Origin: Mycolicibacter sinensis
Lineage (GTDB): Bacteria > Actinomycetota > Actinomycetes > Mycobacteriales > Mycobacteriaceae
Assembly (NCBI RefSeq): GCF_001667945.1
Contig: NZ_LZJK01000091.1
Span: 1 to 64,000 of the forward strand
DNA length: 64,000 nt
Direction of reading: 5' to 3'
Below are positions 20,651-28,602 of this stretch, in pieces (positions within the stretch are counted from its first letter, which is position 1; every line of letters begins with the position of its first letter). The translations under genes and the position numbers were made by a program. Under the pieces are notes generated by a model. That model saw nothing but the letters and a program-made list of their open reading frames with translations, had not been told where the DNA came from and did not search any database.

Positions 20651-22747
20651 ATGGACGCCGTGGACGGGTTGATCGCCGGCTTGGACGACGAGCAGCGCGC
20701 CGCCGTGCTGGCGCCGCGGGGGCCGGTGTGTGTGCTGGCCGGTGCCGGGACCGGCAAGACCCGCACCATCACCCACCGGATCGCCCACCTGGTCGCAGCC
20801 GGCCATGTCGGACCCGGACAGGTGCTGGCGGTGACGTTCACCCAGCGCGCCGCCGGTGAGATGCGCTCTCGGCTGCGCGCCCTGGGCAACGCCGCCGGCA
20901 ACGGGGCCGGCGTCGGCGCGGTGCAGGCGCTGACCTTCCACGCCGCCGCGCGCCGGCAGCTGCGCTACTTCTGGCCGCGGGTGGTCGGTGACACCGCCTG
21001 GGAACTGCTGGACCGCAAGTTCGGCGTGGTCGCTCGGGCCGCCGGCCATGCCGGGCTGCGCCTCTCCAACGACGACGTGCGCGACGTGGCCGGCGAGATC
21101 GAGTGGGCCAAGGCCTCGCTGATCGGGCCGGAGCAGTACCCCGAGGCGGTGGCGGCCGCCGGCCGGGACACCCCGGTGGACGCCGGCAAGCTCGCCGAGA
21201 TCTACGCCGGCTACGAGGCGCTCAAGGCCCGCGGCGACGTGGCGATGCTCGACTTCGATGATCTCCTGCTGCACACCGCCGCCGCGATCGAGAACGACGC
21301 GGCGGTGGCCGCCGAATTCCGGGACCGCTACCGCTGCTTCGTCGTCGACGAATACCAGGACGTCACCCCGCTGCAGCAGCGGGTGTTGTCGGCGTGGCTG
21401 GGCCCACGCGACGACCTGACCGTGGTCGGCGACGCCAACCAGACCATCTACTCGTTCACCGGCGCCTCGCCGCGCTACCTGCTCGACTTCACCCGCCGGT
21501 TCCCCGACGCCGCCCTGGTGCGTCTGGAACGCGACTACCGCTCCACCCCGGAGGTGGTGTCGCTGGCCAACCGGGTGATCGCCGCGGCCCGCGGCCGGGT
21601 GGCGGGCAGCAAGCTCAAGCTGATCGGTCAGCGGGACCCCGGGCCGGTGCCGACTTTTCGCGAGTATCCCGATGAGGTCGCCGAGGCCGCTGCGGTGGCC
21701 ACCTCGATCGCCCGGCTGATCGAGGGCGGCACGGCGCCGGCCGAGATCGCCGTGTTGTACCGGATCAACGCCCAGTCGGAGGTGTACGAGGAGGCGCTCA
21801 CCGAGGCCGGCATCGCCTACCAGGTCCGCGGGGGCGAGGGGTTCTTCACCCGCCAGGAGATCCGTCAGGCGCTGGTGGCGTTGCGGCGCGCCGCAGAGCG
21901 CGGAGCCGACGGGCCGCTGCCCGACACGGTGCGCGGCGTGCTCGAACCCCTGGGGCTGACGGCCGAACCGCCGAGCGGGGCCAAGGCGCGGGAACGCTGG
22001 GAGGCGCTCGGCGCGCTGGCCGAACTTGTCGACGACGAAGTCGCGCAGCGCCCGGACCTGGATTTGCCCGGACTGCTGGCCGAGCTGCGGATGCGCGCTG
22101 ATGCCCGCCACCCGCCGACGGTGCAGGGCGTCACGCTCGCCTCGCTGCACGCCGCCAAAGGCCTGGAGTGGGATGCGGTGTTCCTGGTGGGCCTGGCCGA
22201 CGGGACCCTGCCGATCTCGCATGCCCTGGCGCACGGCCCCGACAGCGAGGCCGTCGAAGAAGAACGCCGGCTGCTCTACGTCGGCGTCACCCGCGCCCGG
22301 GTGCACCTGGCGTTGAGCTGGGCGCTGGCCCGCGCCCCGGGCGGCCGGGCCTCCCGCAAGCCGTCGCGGTTCCTCAGCGGGATCGCCCCGCAAGCCGATG
22401 CCGCGGCGTCGTCGCCCACCCGGCGCCGGGCCCGCGGTGCCCCGAAGCACTGCCGGGTCTGCAGCAAGGCGCTGGCCACCCCGGCGGCCATCATGTTGAG
22501 CCGCTGCGAAACCTGCGCGGCCGAGGTCGACACCGAGCTGCTGGTGGCGCTCAAGGACTGGCGGCTGCGCACCGCCACCGAGCTGAAAGTGCCCGCCTAC
22601 ATCGTCTTTTCCGACAACACGCTGACCGCGATCGCCGAGATGCTGCCCACCGACGAGGCCGCCCTGGTCGCCATCCCGGGCATCGGTGCGCGCAAGCTGG
22701 AACAGTTCGGCTCCGATGTGCTCGAGCTGGTGCGCAACCGGGGCTGA
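20651..22747 (+). CDS. uvrD2: DNA helicase UvrD2
   Basis: A 698-residue superfamily 1 helicase. The motor has [11 protein letters not shown] (I), [11 protein letters not shown] (II), [13 protein letters not shown] (III), [16 protein letters not shown] (V) and [13 protein letters not shown] (VI). A tetracysteine motif follows, CRVCSKALA then CETC near residues 602-622, and a C-terminal HRDC domain ends the protein. In mycobacteria UvrD2 is essential and the tetracysteine region joins motor and HRDC domains. The ATG at 20651 fits the known length of about 700 residues. Confidence 0.93.
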   Translation: MDAVDGLIAGLDDEQRAAVLAPRGPVCVLAGAGTGKTRTITHRIAHLVAAGHVGPGQVLAVTFTQRAAGEMRSRLRALGNAAGNGAGVGAVQALTFHAAARRQLRYFWPRVVGDTAWELLDRKFGVVARAAGHAGLRLSNDDVRDVAGEIEWAKASLIGPEQYPEAVAAAGRDTPVDAGKLAEIYAGYEALKARGDVAMLDFDDLLLHTAAAIENDAAVAAEFRDRYRCFVVDEYQDVTPLQQRVLSAWLGPRDDLTVVGDANQTIYSFTGASPRYLLDFTRRFPDAALVRLERDYRSTPEVVSLANRVIAAARGRVAGSKLKLIGQRDPGPVPTFREYPDEVAEAAAVATSIARLIEGGTAPAEIAVLYRINAQSEVYEEALTEAGIAYQVRGGEGFFTRQEIRQALVALRRAAERGADGPLPDTVRGVLEPLGLTAEPPSGAKARERWEALGALAELVDDEVAQRPDLDLPGLLAELRMRADARHPPTVQGVTLASLHAAKGLEWDAVFLVGLADGTLPISHALAHGPDSEAVEEERRLLYVGVTRARVHLALSWALARAPGGRASRKPSRFLSGIAPQADAAASSPTRRRARGAPKHCRVCSKALATPAAIMLSRCETCAAEVDTELLVALKDWRLRTATELKVPAYIVFSDNTLTAIAEMLPTDEAALVAIPGIGARKLEQFGSDVLELVRNRG

Positions 22748-22756
22748 ACGCGCAGG

Positions 22757-22797
22757 TTAAAAATCAGTTGTGCATCGCACGCGGCAACGGTTAACCT
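22757..22797 (+). promoter_or_regulatory. whiB7 promoter with WhiB7 AT-rich element
   Basis: The AT-rich stretch TTAAAAATCAG (22758-22768) sits immediately upstream of a minus 35 TTGTGC (22768-22773), and TTAACC/TAACCT (22791-22797) is the minus 10 after 17 to 18 bases. WhiB7 is known to bind an AT-rich motif just upstream of minus 35 through its RGRPRK AT-hook while contacting the sigma factor, so whiB7 autoactivation is expected here. Confidence 0.8.
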
Positions 22798-22805
22798 GCC
22801 TAACC

Positions 22806-22895
22806 ATGAACACCCCGAACACGATCGGCGTACGTGCGGCTGCCGCGGCGGCGCATGCCGCTGCCGGCGTGTCCGTGCATCGGGGTTTTGTCTAA
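22806..22895 (+). CDS. whiB7 leader uORF (29 residues)
   Basis: An ATG-initiated open frame of 29 codons (MNTPNTIGVR, then a run of six alanines, ending VHRGFV) followed by TAA. It begins only about 8 bases after the predicted minus 10, so the transcript may be leaderless. Regulatory uORFs upstream of whiB7 are known to control read-through of a terminator in response to translation stress. The peptide itself is not expected to act. Bases 22871-22877 inside it can pair with the terminator left arm. Confidence 0.75.
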   Translation: MNTPNTIGVRAAAAAAHAAAGVSVHRGFV

Positions 22896-22916
22896 CGCAT
22901 CAGCTCAACCCGCCCG

Positions 22917-22957
22917 ATGGCCACGGACCTCCACCAGGATCCGTGGCCATATTTTTT
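22917..22957 (+). terminator. whiB7 leader attenuator (intrinsic terminator)
   Basis: ATGGCCACGGA (22917-22927) pairs perfectly with TCCGTGGCCAT (22940-22950), and ATTTTTTG follows. This is a Rho-independent terminator with a true U-tract, placed between the uORF and whiB7. It should stop transcription unless translation of the uORF is disturbed. The segment GTCCGTG at 22871-22877, inside the uORF, can pair with CACGGAC at 22922-22928 and would open the hairpin. Confidence 0.88.
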
Positions 22958-22998
22958 GCGCGGCTCCCTGATCAGACCCCCGAAAGCAGGTGACCACC

Positions 22999-23265
22999 AT
23001 GTCCAGCACCACAGCATGCAACCGAAGACGTCGGGAACTGCCGTGCAATCGCGAACCCGACCTGTGGTTCGCCGACGACCCCGCCGACCTGGAGCGGGCC
23101 AAGACGCTGTGCGGCGGCTGCCCGATCCGCCGGCAGTGCCTGGCGCTGGCGTTGCAGCGTGCCGAACCCTGGGGAGTGTGGGGCGGCGAGATCCTCGACC
23201 GCGGCGCGGTCATCAGCCGCAAGCGACCCCGCGGCCGGCCGCGCAAGGAGCCGGTGGCCGCGTGA
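22999..23265 (+). CDS. whiB7: Transcriptional activator WhiB7
   Basis: An 88-residue WhiB-family Fe-S regulator that activates intrinsic multidrug resistance genes. The four cluster cysteines are in TACN/LPCN, LCGGC and RRQC; the family turn is EPWGVWGGE, and the AT-hook RGRPRKE is at the C-terminus, the mark of WhiB7. An extra cysteine near residue 7 is present. The ATG at 22999 has AAAGCAGG 8 bases upstream, which favours it over the in-frame GTG at 22990. Its expression is governed by the promoter, uORF and terminator upstream. It follows uvrD2, as in M. tuberculosis. Confidence 0.95.
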   Translation: MSSTTACNRRRRELPCNREPDLWFADDPADLERAKTLCGGCPIRRQCLALALQRAEPWGVWGGEILDRGAVISRKRPRGRPRKEPVAA

Positions 23266-23278
23266 GTGGCGTGCCGGC

Positions 23279-24625
23279 TCAGGCGGAGGGCCCGACCATG
23301 GCGTCGCTGTCGGGGTCGGGGACGAAACCCGGCACCAATTCCTCGGAGAGCCGTTTGATCGGCACGTGCGCATCCAGCTGACACATGATCGCCGTGGTCG
23401 AGGCCAACACCCGCATCGGCATCGCCAGTTTGGGCGGCAGGTCGAGCTGACGGGCGGTCTTGAGTTGCTCGACGGGGCGTTCCAGCTGTTTGCCGGCCAT
23501 TCTCATCAGCCACTTGCGGCTGTAGTGGAACGTCTCGACCTCGACCGGCTCGACGTACTGGCGCAGCATCTCGTCGATCTCGCGCACCGAGACGTCCTGA
23601 CCTTTCTGGATGAAGCCGCCCCGGCGCATCGTCGCAATGACCTGTTCGTAGTCCTTGTCCCGGGCGAAGCGCACGGCGGCGCCCAGCTCCGGCGGGAAGC
23701 CGCCGGGCATCGGCGCCACCGCCCCGAAGTCGATCACGCCCATCCGGCCGTCCGGTAGCAGCATGAAGTTGCCCGGGTGGGCGTCGCCGTGGATCAGCTC
23801 CAGCCGGCGCGCCGCGTCCCAGGTGAACTCGGCCAGCCGGGTGCCCATCAGGTCACGCTGCTCGACTGTGCCGTTACGGATGATCTCGGCCATGCCGACG
23901 CCGTCGATCCACTCCTGGATCACCGTCTTGGGCGCGCTGGCCACCACGTTCGGGATGAGAAAGTGCGGGTGGCCCGCGTAGGCCTTGGCGAAGATCCGCT
24001 GGTTGTCGGCTTCGAGCCGGTAGTCCAGCTCCATCTCGGTGCGCTCGATCAGCTCGTCGATGACGCCCTTGACGTCCACACCGGGTGCCAGCTGCTTGAA
24101 GACGCCGGTCAACCGCCGGATCGTCTTGAGGTCGGCGCGCAGCGCCTCGTCGGCTCCGGGGTACTGGATCTTGACCGCGACGGGACGGCCGTCGCCCCAC
24201 ACCGCCTTGTGCACCTGGCCGATGCTGGCCGAGGCGATCGGGGTGTCGTCGAACTCGAAGAACCGTTCCCGCCACTTGGTGCCCAGCTGGGCGTCGAGCA
24301 CCCGGTGCACCTTGTCCGCGGGCAACGGCGGCGCGTCCTTCTGCAGCTTGGTCAGGGCCTCCCGGTAGGGCTCGCCGAACTCCTCGGGGATGGCCGCCTC
24401 CATCACCGACAGCGCTTGACCGACCTTCATGGCGCCGCCCTTGAGTTCACCCAAGACGGTGAACAACTGGTTGGCCGCCTTCTCCATGAGCTCGGCGGTG
24501 ACCGCGTCCTTGGACTTGCCGGTCAGCCGCTTCCCGAGACCGAGGGCGGCCCGGCCGGCGAAGCCGACGGGCAGACTGGCCAGCTTCGCATTGCGCGCCG
24601 CGCTCCCGCGCTTGATTTCTGACAC
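23279..24625 (-). CDS. ABC1/UbiB-family atypical kinase-like protein (Rv3197-like)
   Basis: A 448-residue member of the ADCK/UbiB family. Family marks are the KxGQ motif in MKVGQALSVM, the Ala-rich loop IASASIGQVHKA, the lysine in VAVKIQYPG, the ExD motif in ERTEMELDYRLEA, and HGDAHPGNF and VIDFGAV as catalytic and metal loops. The orthologue Rv3197 is an ATP-binding protein that has been placed in the WhiB7-linked macrolide response. GTG at 24625 is chosen, as MSEIKRGSAARN is the conserved start. It converges on whiB7 with a 13-base gap. Confidence 0.88.
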   Translation of the reverse strand: MSEIKRGSAARNAKLASLPVGFAGRAALGLGKRLTGKSKDAVTAELMEKAANQLFTVLGELKGGAMKVGQALSVMEAAIPEEFGEPYREALTKLQKDAPPLPADKVHRVLDAQLGTKWRERFFEFDDTPIASASIGQVHKAVWGDGRPVAVKIQYPGADEALRADLKTIRRLTGVFKQLAPGVDVKGVIDELIERTEMELDYRLEADNQRIFAKAYAGHPHFLIPNVVASAPKTVIQEWIDGVGMAEIIRNGTVEQRDLMGTRLAEFTWDAARRLELIHGDAHPGNFMLLPDGRMGVIDFGAVAPMPGGFPPELGAAVRFARDKDYEQVIATMRRGGFIQKGQDVSVREIDEMLRQYVEPVEVETFHYSRKWLMRMAGKQLERPVEQLKTARQLDLPPKLAMPMRVLASTTAIMCQLDAHVPIKRLSEELVPGFVPDPDSDAMVGPSA

Positions 24626-24695
24626 GTGTCCATCATCCATGATGTGCTTGTGGCGCCGGTCACCGCGTGGGAAATCGCCGGGGGCGGGCGCGAGG

Positions 24696-25565
24696 TCAGC
24701 AATCGCACAGCGGGTGCCGCGTCCACCGCCTTCTCATGATCGACCCGGTGGCCAGATCCAGCTCCAGAGTGGCGTTCAGCGTCGGAGGTGCGGCCAGCTC
24801 CCGATCGACCGCCGCGCCACGCACCGCGGCGATCACCCGGTCGATCTGACTCAGTGCCAGCGCTGCCGTCGCCAGGGCCGTCGCGCGGTCGGTGTGCGCG
24901 ACGGTGTGGCGCAGTTGGGCGGCCACCGCCGGCCAGGAGGCGTCCCGGTCCCGGCGGTGCAGATCGGCGCAGCCCAGACAGCTGGTGACCCCCGGCAGGA
25001 CCAGCGGGCCGACCAACCCGGTGCCGTCGCGCACCCGCACCGGCAGGTGCGGCACCCGCTCGGCATGCAGCTCGCGTACCAGCCGCGGGTCGGTGATCAG
25101 GTAGTCCGAGAGCACCACCAGATCGGTCCCGGCGGTGCTGACTGCGGCGTGCGGATGACTACTGTGCCGGACCACGGCGCTCGAGCAGCGCAGCGATTCG
25201 ATCAGCAGATCCGACAGCGGGCCGCGGCCATGCACCCGCAGCGAGACCGTGCGGCATTGACGGCGGCCGTCGGCGCCGCGCACGACGACGCGCGCCGCCA
25301 CCAGCGCGGCAAGCAGGTCGTCCAGCTCCTCAATGTCCACCGGGCCGTGCTGGGCGGCTTGCTGGCGCAGCGCGGCGACGGTGGTCGGGATCTGCATGCA
25401 GCGCAGGACGCTGGCCAGCGCGGCCGCGCTCAGCCCGCGTGGCGGATGCACGAGTACCGCCCGGCGCGGATCCCAGCCGACCTGGACGGCACCGTCGGGG
25501 CGCAGCAACACCGGCAGCGCCGGATCGAGGGTGTAGCTGGAGGTCTGGGAACCAACCCTTGTCAC
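24696..25565 (-). CDS. TOMM cyclodehydratase-like / ThiF-related protein (Rv3196-like)
   Basis: A 289-residue protein. It resembles the cyclodehydratase (E1-like, leader-binding) family of thiazole/oxazole-modified peptide pathways: an N-terminal winged-helix-like part (LLRPDGAVQVGWDP, LHDL-like turns) and two zinc-type cysteine pairs, SCLGCADLHRRD near residue 190 and LCDC at the very C-terminus. I see no YcaO partner and no precursor peptide nearby, so any peptide-modifying role is unsupported. A distant relative that binds another partner is possible. GTG at 25565 is chosen. The next gene downstream on the same strand is Rv3197-like, 70 bases away. Confidence 0.62.
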   Translation of the reverse strand: MTRVGSQTSSYTLDPALPVLLRPDGAVQVGWDPRRAVLVHPPRGLSAAALASVLRCMQIPTTVAALRQQAAQHGPVDIEELDDLLAALVAARVVVRGADGRRQCRTVSLRVHGRGPLSDLLIESLRCSSAVVRHSSHPHAAVSTAGTDLVVLSDYLITDPRLVRELHAERVPHLPVRVRDGTGLVGPLVLPGVTSCLGCADLHRRDRDASWPAVAAQLRHTVAHTDRATALATAALALSQIDRVIAAVRGAAVDRELAAPPTLNATLELDLATGSIMRRRWTRHPLCDC

Positions 25566-25605
25566 GGACGCGACCCTGCCATGGCCGGCGGCGAGAATCC
25601 TCCCG

Positions 25606-26181
25606 TCATCCACAGGGGTGCGCCACGATGCGCCGCGCGGCCTCCACGGCGGCGCTCCGTTGGCGTGCGATGACGGCGGGGTCGGTGATGGTCTCGTACG
25701 GATCGGGTGCGTGGGCCCAGGCCAGGCCGATACCGAACAGCAGGGCCAGCAGATCGAGCGGTTGCCAGCAGCGGTCGACATAACCGCCGTTCTGGGCGGT
25801 TTCGATGGCGGCCACCGCGTGCTCAAAGATCGCCTGTCCGTCGGCGTGCGGCTGGTCGAGGGCCAGGCCTTCCAGGCGCGCCCAGCTGATCATGCGCAGG
25901 TGCTCGGGGCTGTTTCTGCCCAAATCGTAGACGTCGCCTGCGAATTCGGGCACCGCGTCGGGGCGCAGGGTGACCGACCGATAGAACGCCGCCACATCGG
26001 TCGCCACCACGTCCCGAAACAGTGCTTCCTTGTCACCGAAGTGGGCGTAGAGGCGTTCCTTGCTGGCGTGCGACGTCCGGGCAATGCGATCGATGCGTGA
26101 GCCGGCGAGGCCATGACGAGCAAACTCCGCACGGGCAGCGTCAAGTATCTGGCCCCGCAGCTCAGTCGCGCTTCTTCGCAC
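25606..26181 (-). CDS. TetR-family regulator
   Basis: A 191-residue TetR repressor with the HTH at about residues 8-55 (QILDAARAEFARHG, then IDRIARTSHASKERLYAHFGDK). A TetR_C domain follows that I cannot place. It is divergent from the acyltransferase gene, and a perfect 14-base palindrome lies between them. Autoregulation and control of the acyltransferase are therefore very likely. The pair has no counterpart I recall between Rv3195 and Rv3196. Confidence 0.88.
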   Translation of the reverse strand: MRRSATELRGQILDAARAEFARHGLAGSRIDRIARTSHASKERLYAHFGDKEALFRDVVATDVAAFYRSVTLRPDAVPEFAGDVYDLGRNSPEHLRMISWARLEGLALDQPHADGQAIFEHAVAAIETAQNGGYVDRCWQPLDLLALLFGIGLAWAHAPDPYETITDPAVIARQRSAAVEAARRIVAHPCG

Positions 26182-26197
26182 AGCAAGATCTAACCAT

Positions 26198-26211
26198 ACG
26201 AACTAGTTCGT
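26198..26211. promoter_or_regulatory. TetR operator palindrome
   Basis: ACGAACTAGTTCGT is a perfect 14-base palindrome located 17 bases before the acyltransferase ATG and 17 bases before the TetR start codon on the other strand. Its form, with central CTAG and CGAAC arms, is like known TetR-type operators. It should block both divergent promoters. Confidence 0.85.
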
Positions 26212-26227
26212 TCTGTACTGTGAGCAC

Positions 26228-27115
26228 ATGCATGTCCTCCAAGACACCGACGCGATCTTGAACCACCCGCCGCGAGTCGAGGCGATGCGGCGGGCTGTGG
26301 AGGCCGTCGCCGACGCGGTCACGCCCCTCGTCGAGGCATACCGTCCCTATGTCGAGGGGCTCGAGAACCTTCCTGGCGATGGCCGATTTCTCTTGGTGGG
26401 CAACCACACCCAGGTCAGCATCGAAGCCCTGTTGATCCCTTTCCACGTTCGGCGCGGGATCGGCAAACGGGTACGGCCGCTGACGGACCGGCAGTTCGGG
26501 CGCATGCGAGGGCCCGCTCGCGATCTGCTCGCCGCAGCGGGGGCGCTGGTGGGCGCGCCCGAGCCCGTCCGCGAACTGATGCGCCACAACGAACCCATTC
26601 TGGTGTTTCCCGGCGGCGGCCGTGAGATTCCCAAGTTCAAAGGGGAGGAGTACACCCTGCGTTGGCAGGGCCGCGCCGGATTCGCCCGTCTCGCAGTCGA
26701 ATACCAGTATCCGATCGTGCCTGTCGGACTAGTTGGTGGTGACGACGTCTATCGAAGCGTGAGTCGTCGCGGAGGCAGCTGGGAGCGCTTCAGCTCTGCG
26801 CTGGCTCGACGGCTGTCAGGGCCTCCGGACATGGCGCTACCGCTGCAGCACGGCATCGGGCCGACCCTCATCCCGCGACCGCAGCGGATGTACTTACGTT
26901 TCGGTGCCCCGATCGACACCACCAAGCCCGCCCGCGTCGCGACCGAGAAATGGGTTGCCACCGTGCGGGAGAAGACTCAACAATCGCTCGAGCGGATCTT
27001 GGCCGAACTGCGTGAGATCCGCGCCGGCGACCCCTATCGCCATCTCAATCCCTTGGCCTGGCGGCACGCGATCTCACCGGCCGAGGCGACTGGGCCCGTG
27101 GCAGGACGCAACTGA
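26228..27115 (+). CDS. Lysophospholipid/diacylglycerol acyltransferase-like protein
   Basis: A 295-residue PlsC-like acyltransferase. The first acceptor motif reads VGNHTQVSIEAL, where the usual HX4D aspartate is replaced (isoleucine then glutamate), and the second reads FPGGGREIPKFKG, closer to the PGG..E motif of the DGAT2/monoacylglycerol group than to FPEGTRS of PlsC. It probably acylates a lipid at the membrane, but the acceptor is unknown. It is divergent from a TetR regulator and seems, by eye, less GC-rich than flanking genes, which hints at acquisition. Confidence 0.78.
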   Translation: MHVLQDTDAILNHPPRVEAMRRAVEAVADAVTPLVEAYRPYVEGLENLPGDGRFLLVGNHTQVSIEALLIPFHVRRGIGKRVRPLTDRQFGRMRGPARDLLAAAGALVGAPEPVRELMRHNEPILVFPGGGREIPKFKGEEYTLRWQGRAGFARLAVEYQYPIVPVGLVGGDDVYRSVSRRGGSWERFSSALARRLSGPPDMALPLQHGIGPTLIPRPQRMYLRFGAPIDTTKPARVATEKWVATVREKTQQSLERILAELREIRAGDPYRHLNPLAWRHAISPAEATGPVAGRN

Positions 27116-27135
27116 GCCTTCGGCCGGACTGCCCG

Positions 27136-28503
27136 TCAGTCGTCGGTGTCGCCGCTGCCGTCGGCATCCCGCTGGAACTCGGCGATCGCCTGGTCGATCG
27201 CGGAGTCGATGCCGCTGGTGTCGCCGCCCAGGATCCGGTCGATGAACGCAGCCGGGTCGTCGAGGTCGGCGGCCGCCGGCAGCAGGTCGGGGTGCTGCCA
27301 CACCCGGTCGCGGGCGTCGATACCGACGGCGGTGGTCAGCCGCTCCCACAGCACCGCGGCTTCGCGCAACTTGCGCGGGCGCAGTTCCAGGCCGACCAGG
27401 GTGGCGAAGGTCTGCTCGGCCGGGCCGCCGGTGGCGCGGCGGCGCCGCAGCGTCTCCGACAGCGCAGCGGTGCCCGGGATGCGATCGCCCAGCGCCGCGG
27501 TCACCACCGTGCGCACCCAGCCCTCGATCAGGGCCAGCAGGGTCTCCAGCCGCTCCAGGGCAGCCAGCTGCTCCGGGGTCGACTGCGGCTCGAACACCCC
27601 CTGGTTCAGCAACTCCTCCATCGCCGAGGGGTCGGCCATCGAAGCCGGGTCGAATCCCTGCGCGAGCTCTTCGATTCCCCGGATGTCGATCTTCATCCCG
27701 CGGGCGTAGGCCTCCACGGCGCTGAGTAGCTGGTTGGCCAGCCACGGCACGTGGCTGAACAGCCGGTGGTGGGCGGCCTCGCGGGCGGCCAAAAAGGTGA
27801 CGATCTCGCTGCGCGGCTGCTCCAGGCCGCTCGCCAGCTCCTCGATCGCGCCGGGCATCAGGGCCGCAATTCCCTTGGGTCCCAACGGTAATCCGATGTC
27901 GGTCGAGGTCAGTATCTCCCCGGAAAGCCGGCCCAGTGCCTGGCCCAGCTGCGATCCGAAGGCCAGCCCGCCCATCTGCGACATCACCGACAGCAGGGGA
28001 CCGGCCATGCTCTTGGCCTCCTCTGGCAGCGCCGAGGCCCACACCGACGACACCTGCTCGGCCATCGGGTCGCACAGTCGCTGCCAGGTGGCCATGGTGT
28101 GCTCCACCCAGTCCACCGGGGTCCACGCGGCCGAACCGGTGGTGCCGGCCGGCAATGAGGTCACCCCGTTGAGCCACGTCTCGGCCAGATGCACGGCATC
28201 GCCGATGGCGCTGGCGGTCGACGCCGTGACCGGCGCGACAGAACCGATCGAGCGGGCCGCGACCTGGCGGGCCAGGTCGTAATTCACCGGCCCGGACGAC
28301 GGTCGGCCGCCGGCGGCCACCGTGCCGGCACCGCTGAACATCTGGCCGAGCTGGGTGAAGAGCTGGCCCAGATCGGCGATGTTGAAACCGGCGCCCATCC
28401 CGAACGGATCGGTCGGTCCGGGGCCCGAACCAGGATCGCGCCCCCCGGGCCGCTCGCGGTCGGGGTCGTCCCCCGAAGAGAAACCGAAGGGCAGATCAGC
28501 CAT
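27136..28503 (-). CDS. DUF2342 protein, putative zinc metallopeptidase (Rv3195-like)
   Basis: A 455-residue actinobacterial protein of the DUF2342/TIGR03624 family. A Gly/Pro/Asp-rich N-terminal tail of about 35 residues precedes a helical core. Databases call it a zinc-dependent metalloprotease, but I do not see HExxH; the conserved-looking stretch is LAAREAAHHRLFSHVPWL. It is best treated as of unknown function. The acidic, Asp-rich C-terminus ends at 27136. It is divergent from the Lon-like protease across about 100 bases. Confidence 0.78.
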   Translation of the reverse strand: MADLPFGFSSGDDPDRERPGGRDPGSGPGPTDPFGMGAGFNIADLGQLFTQLGQMFSGAGTVAAGGRPSSGPVNYDLARQVAARSIGSVAPVTASTASAIGDAVHLAETWLNGVTSLPAGTTGSAAWTPVDWVEHTMATWQRLCDPMAEQVSSVWASALPEEAKSMAGPLLSVMSQMGGLAFGSQLGQALGRLSGEILTSTDIGLPLGPKGIAALMPGAIEELASGLEQPRSEIVTFLAAREAAHHRLFSHVPWLANQLLSAVEAYARGMKIDIRGIEELAQGFDPASMADPSAMEELLNQGVFEPQSTPEQLAALERLETLLALIEGWVRTVVTAALGDRIPGTAALSETLRRRRATGGPAEQTFATLVGLELRPRKLREAAVLWERLTTAVGIDARDRVWQHPDLLPAAADLDDPAAFIDRILGGDTSGIDSAIDQAIAEFQRDADGSGDTDD

Positions 28504-28602
28504 AGACACAACCGTACCCACCGGCGCCCGCCGACTGCGACACGCAACCGCCGACGGTCCGGCCCGGAGCTGCCCGGGCCGTGGCCGTTTACCATACCCG
28601 GG

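Noticed and set aside
20324..22450. 708-residue minus-strand frame across uvrD2
   Set aside because: Only its last 86 residues are real (mycoredoxin-1). The rest is antisense to uvrD2.
22748..22998. A riboswitch in the whiB7 leader
   Set aside because: The uORF and intrinsic terminator explain the leader; no known aptamer fold is visible.
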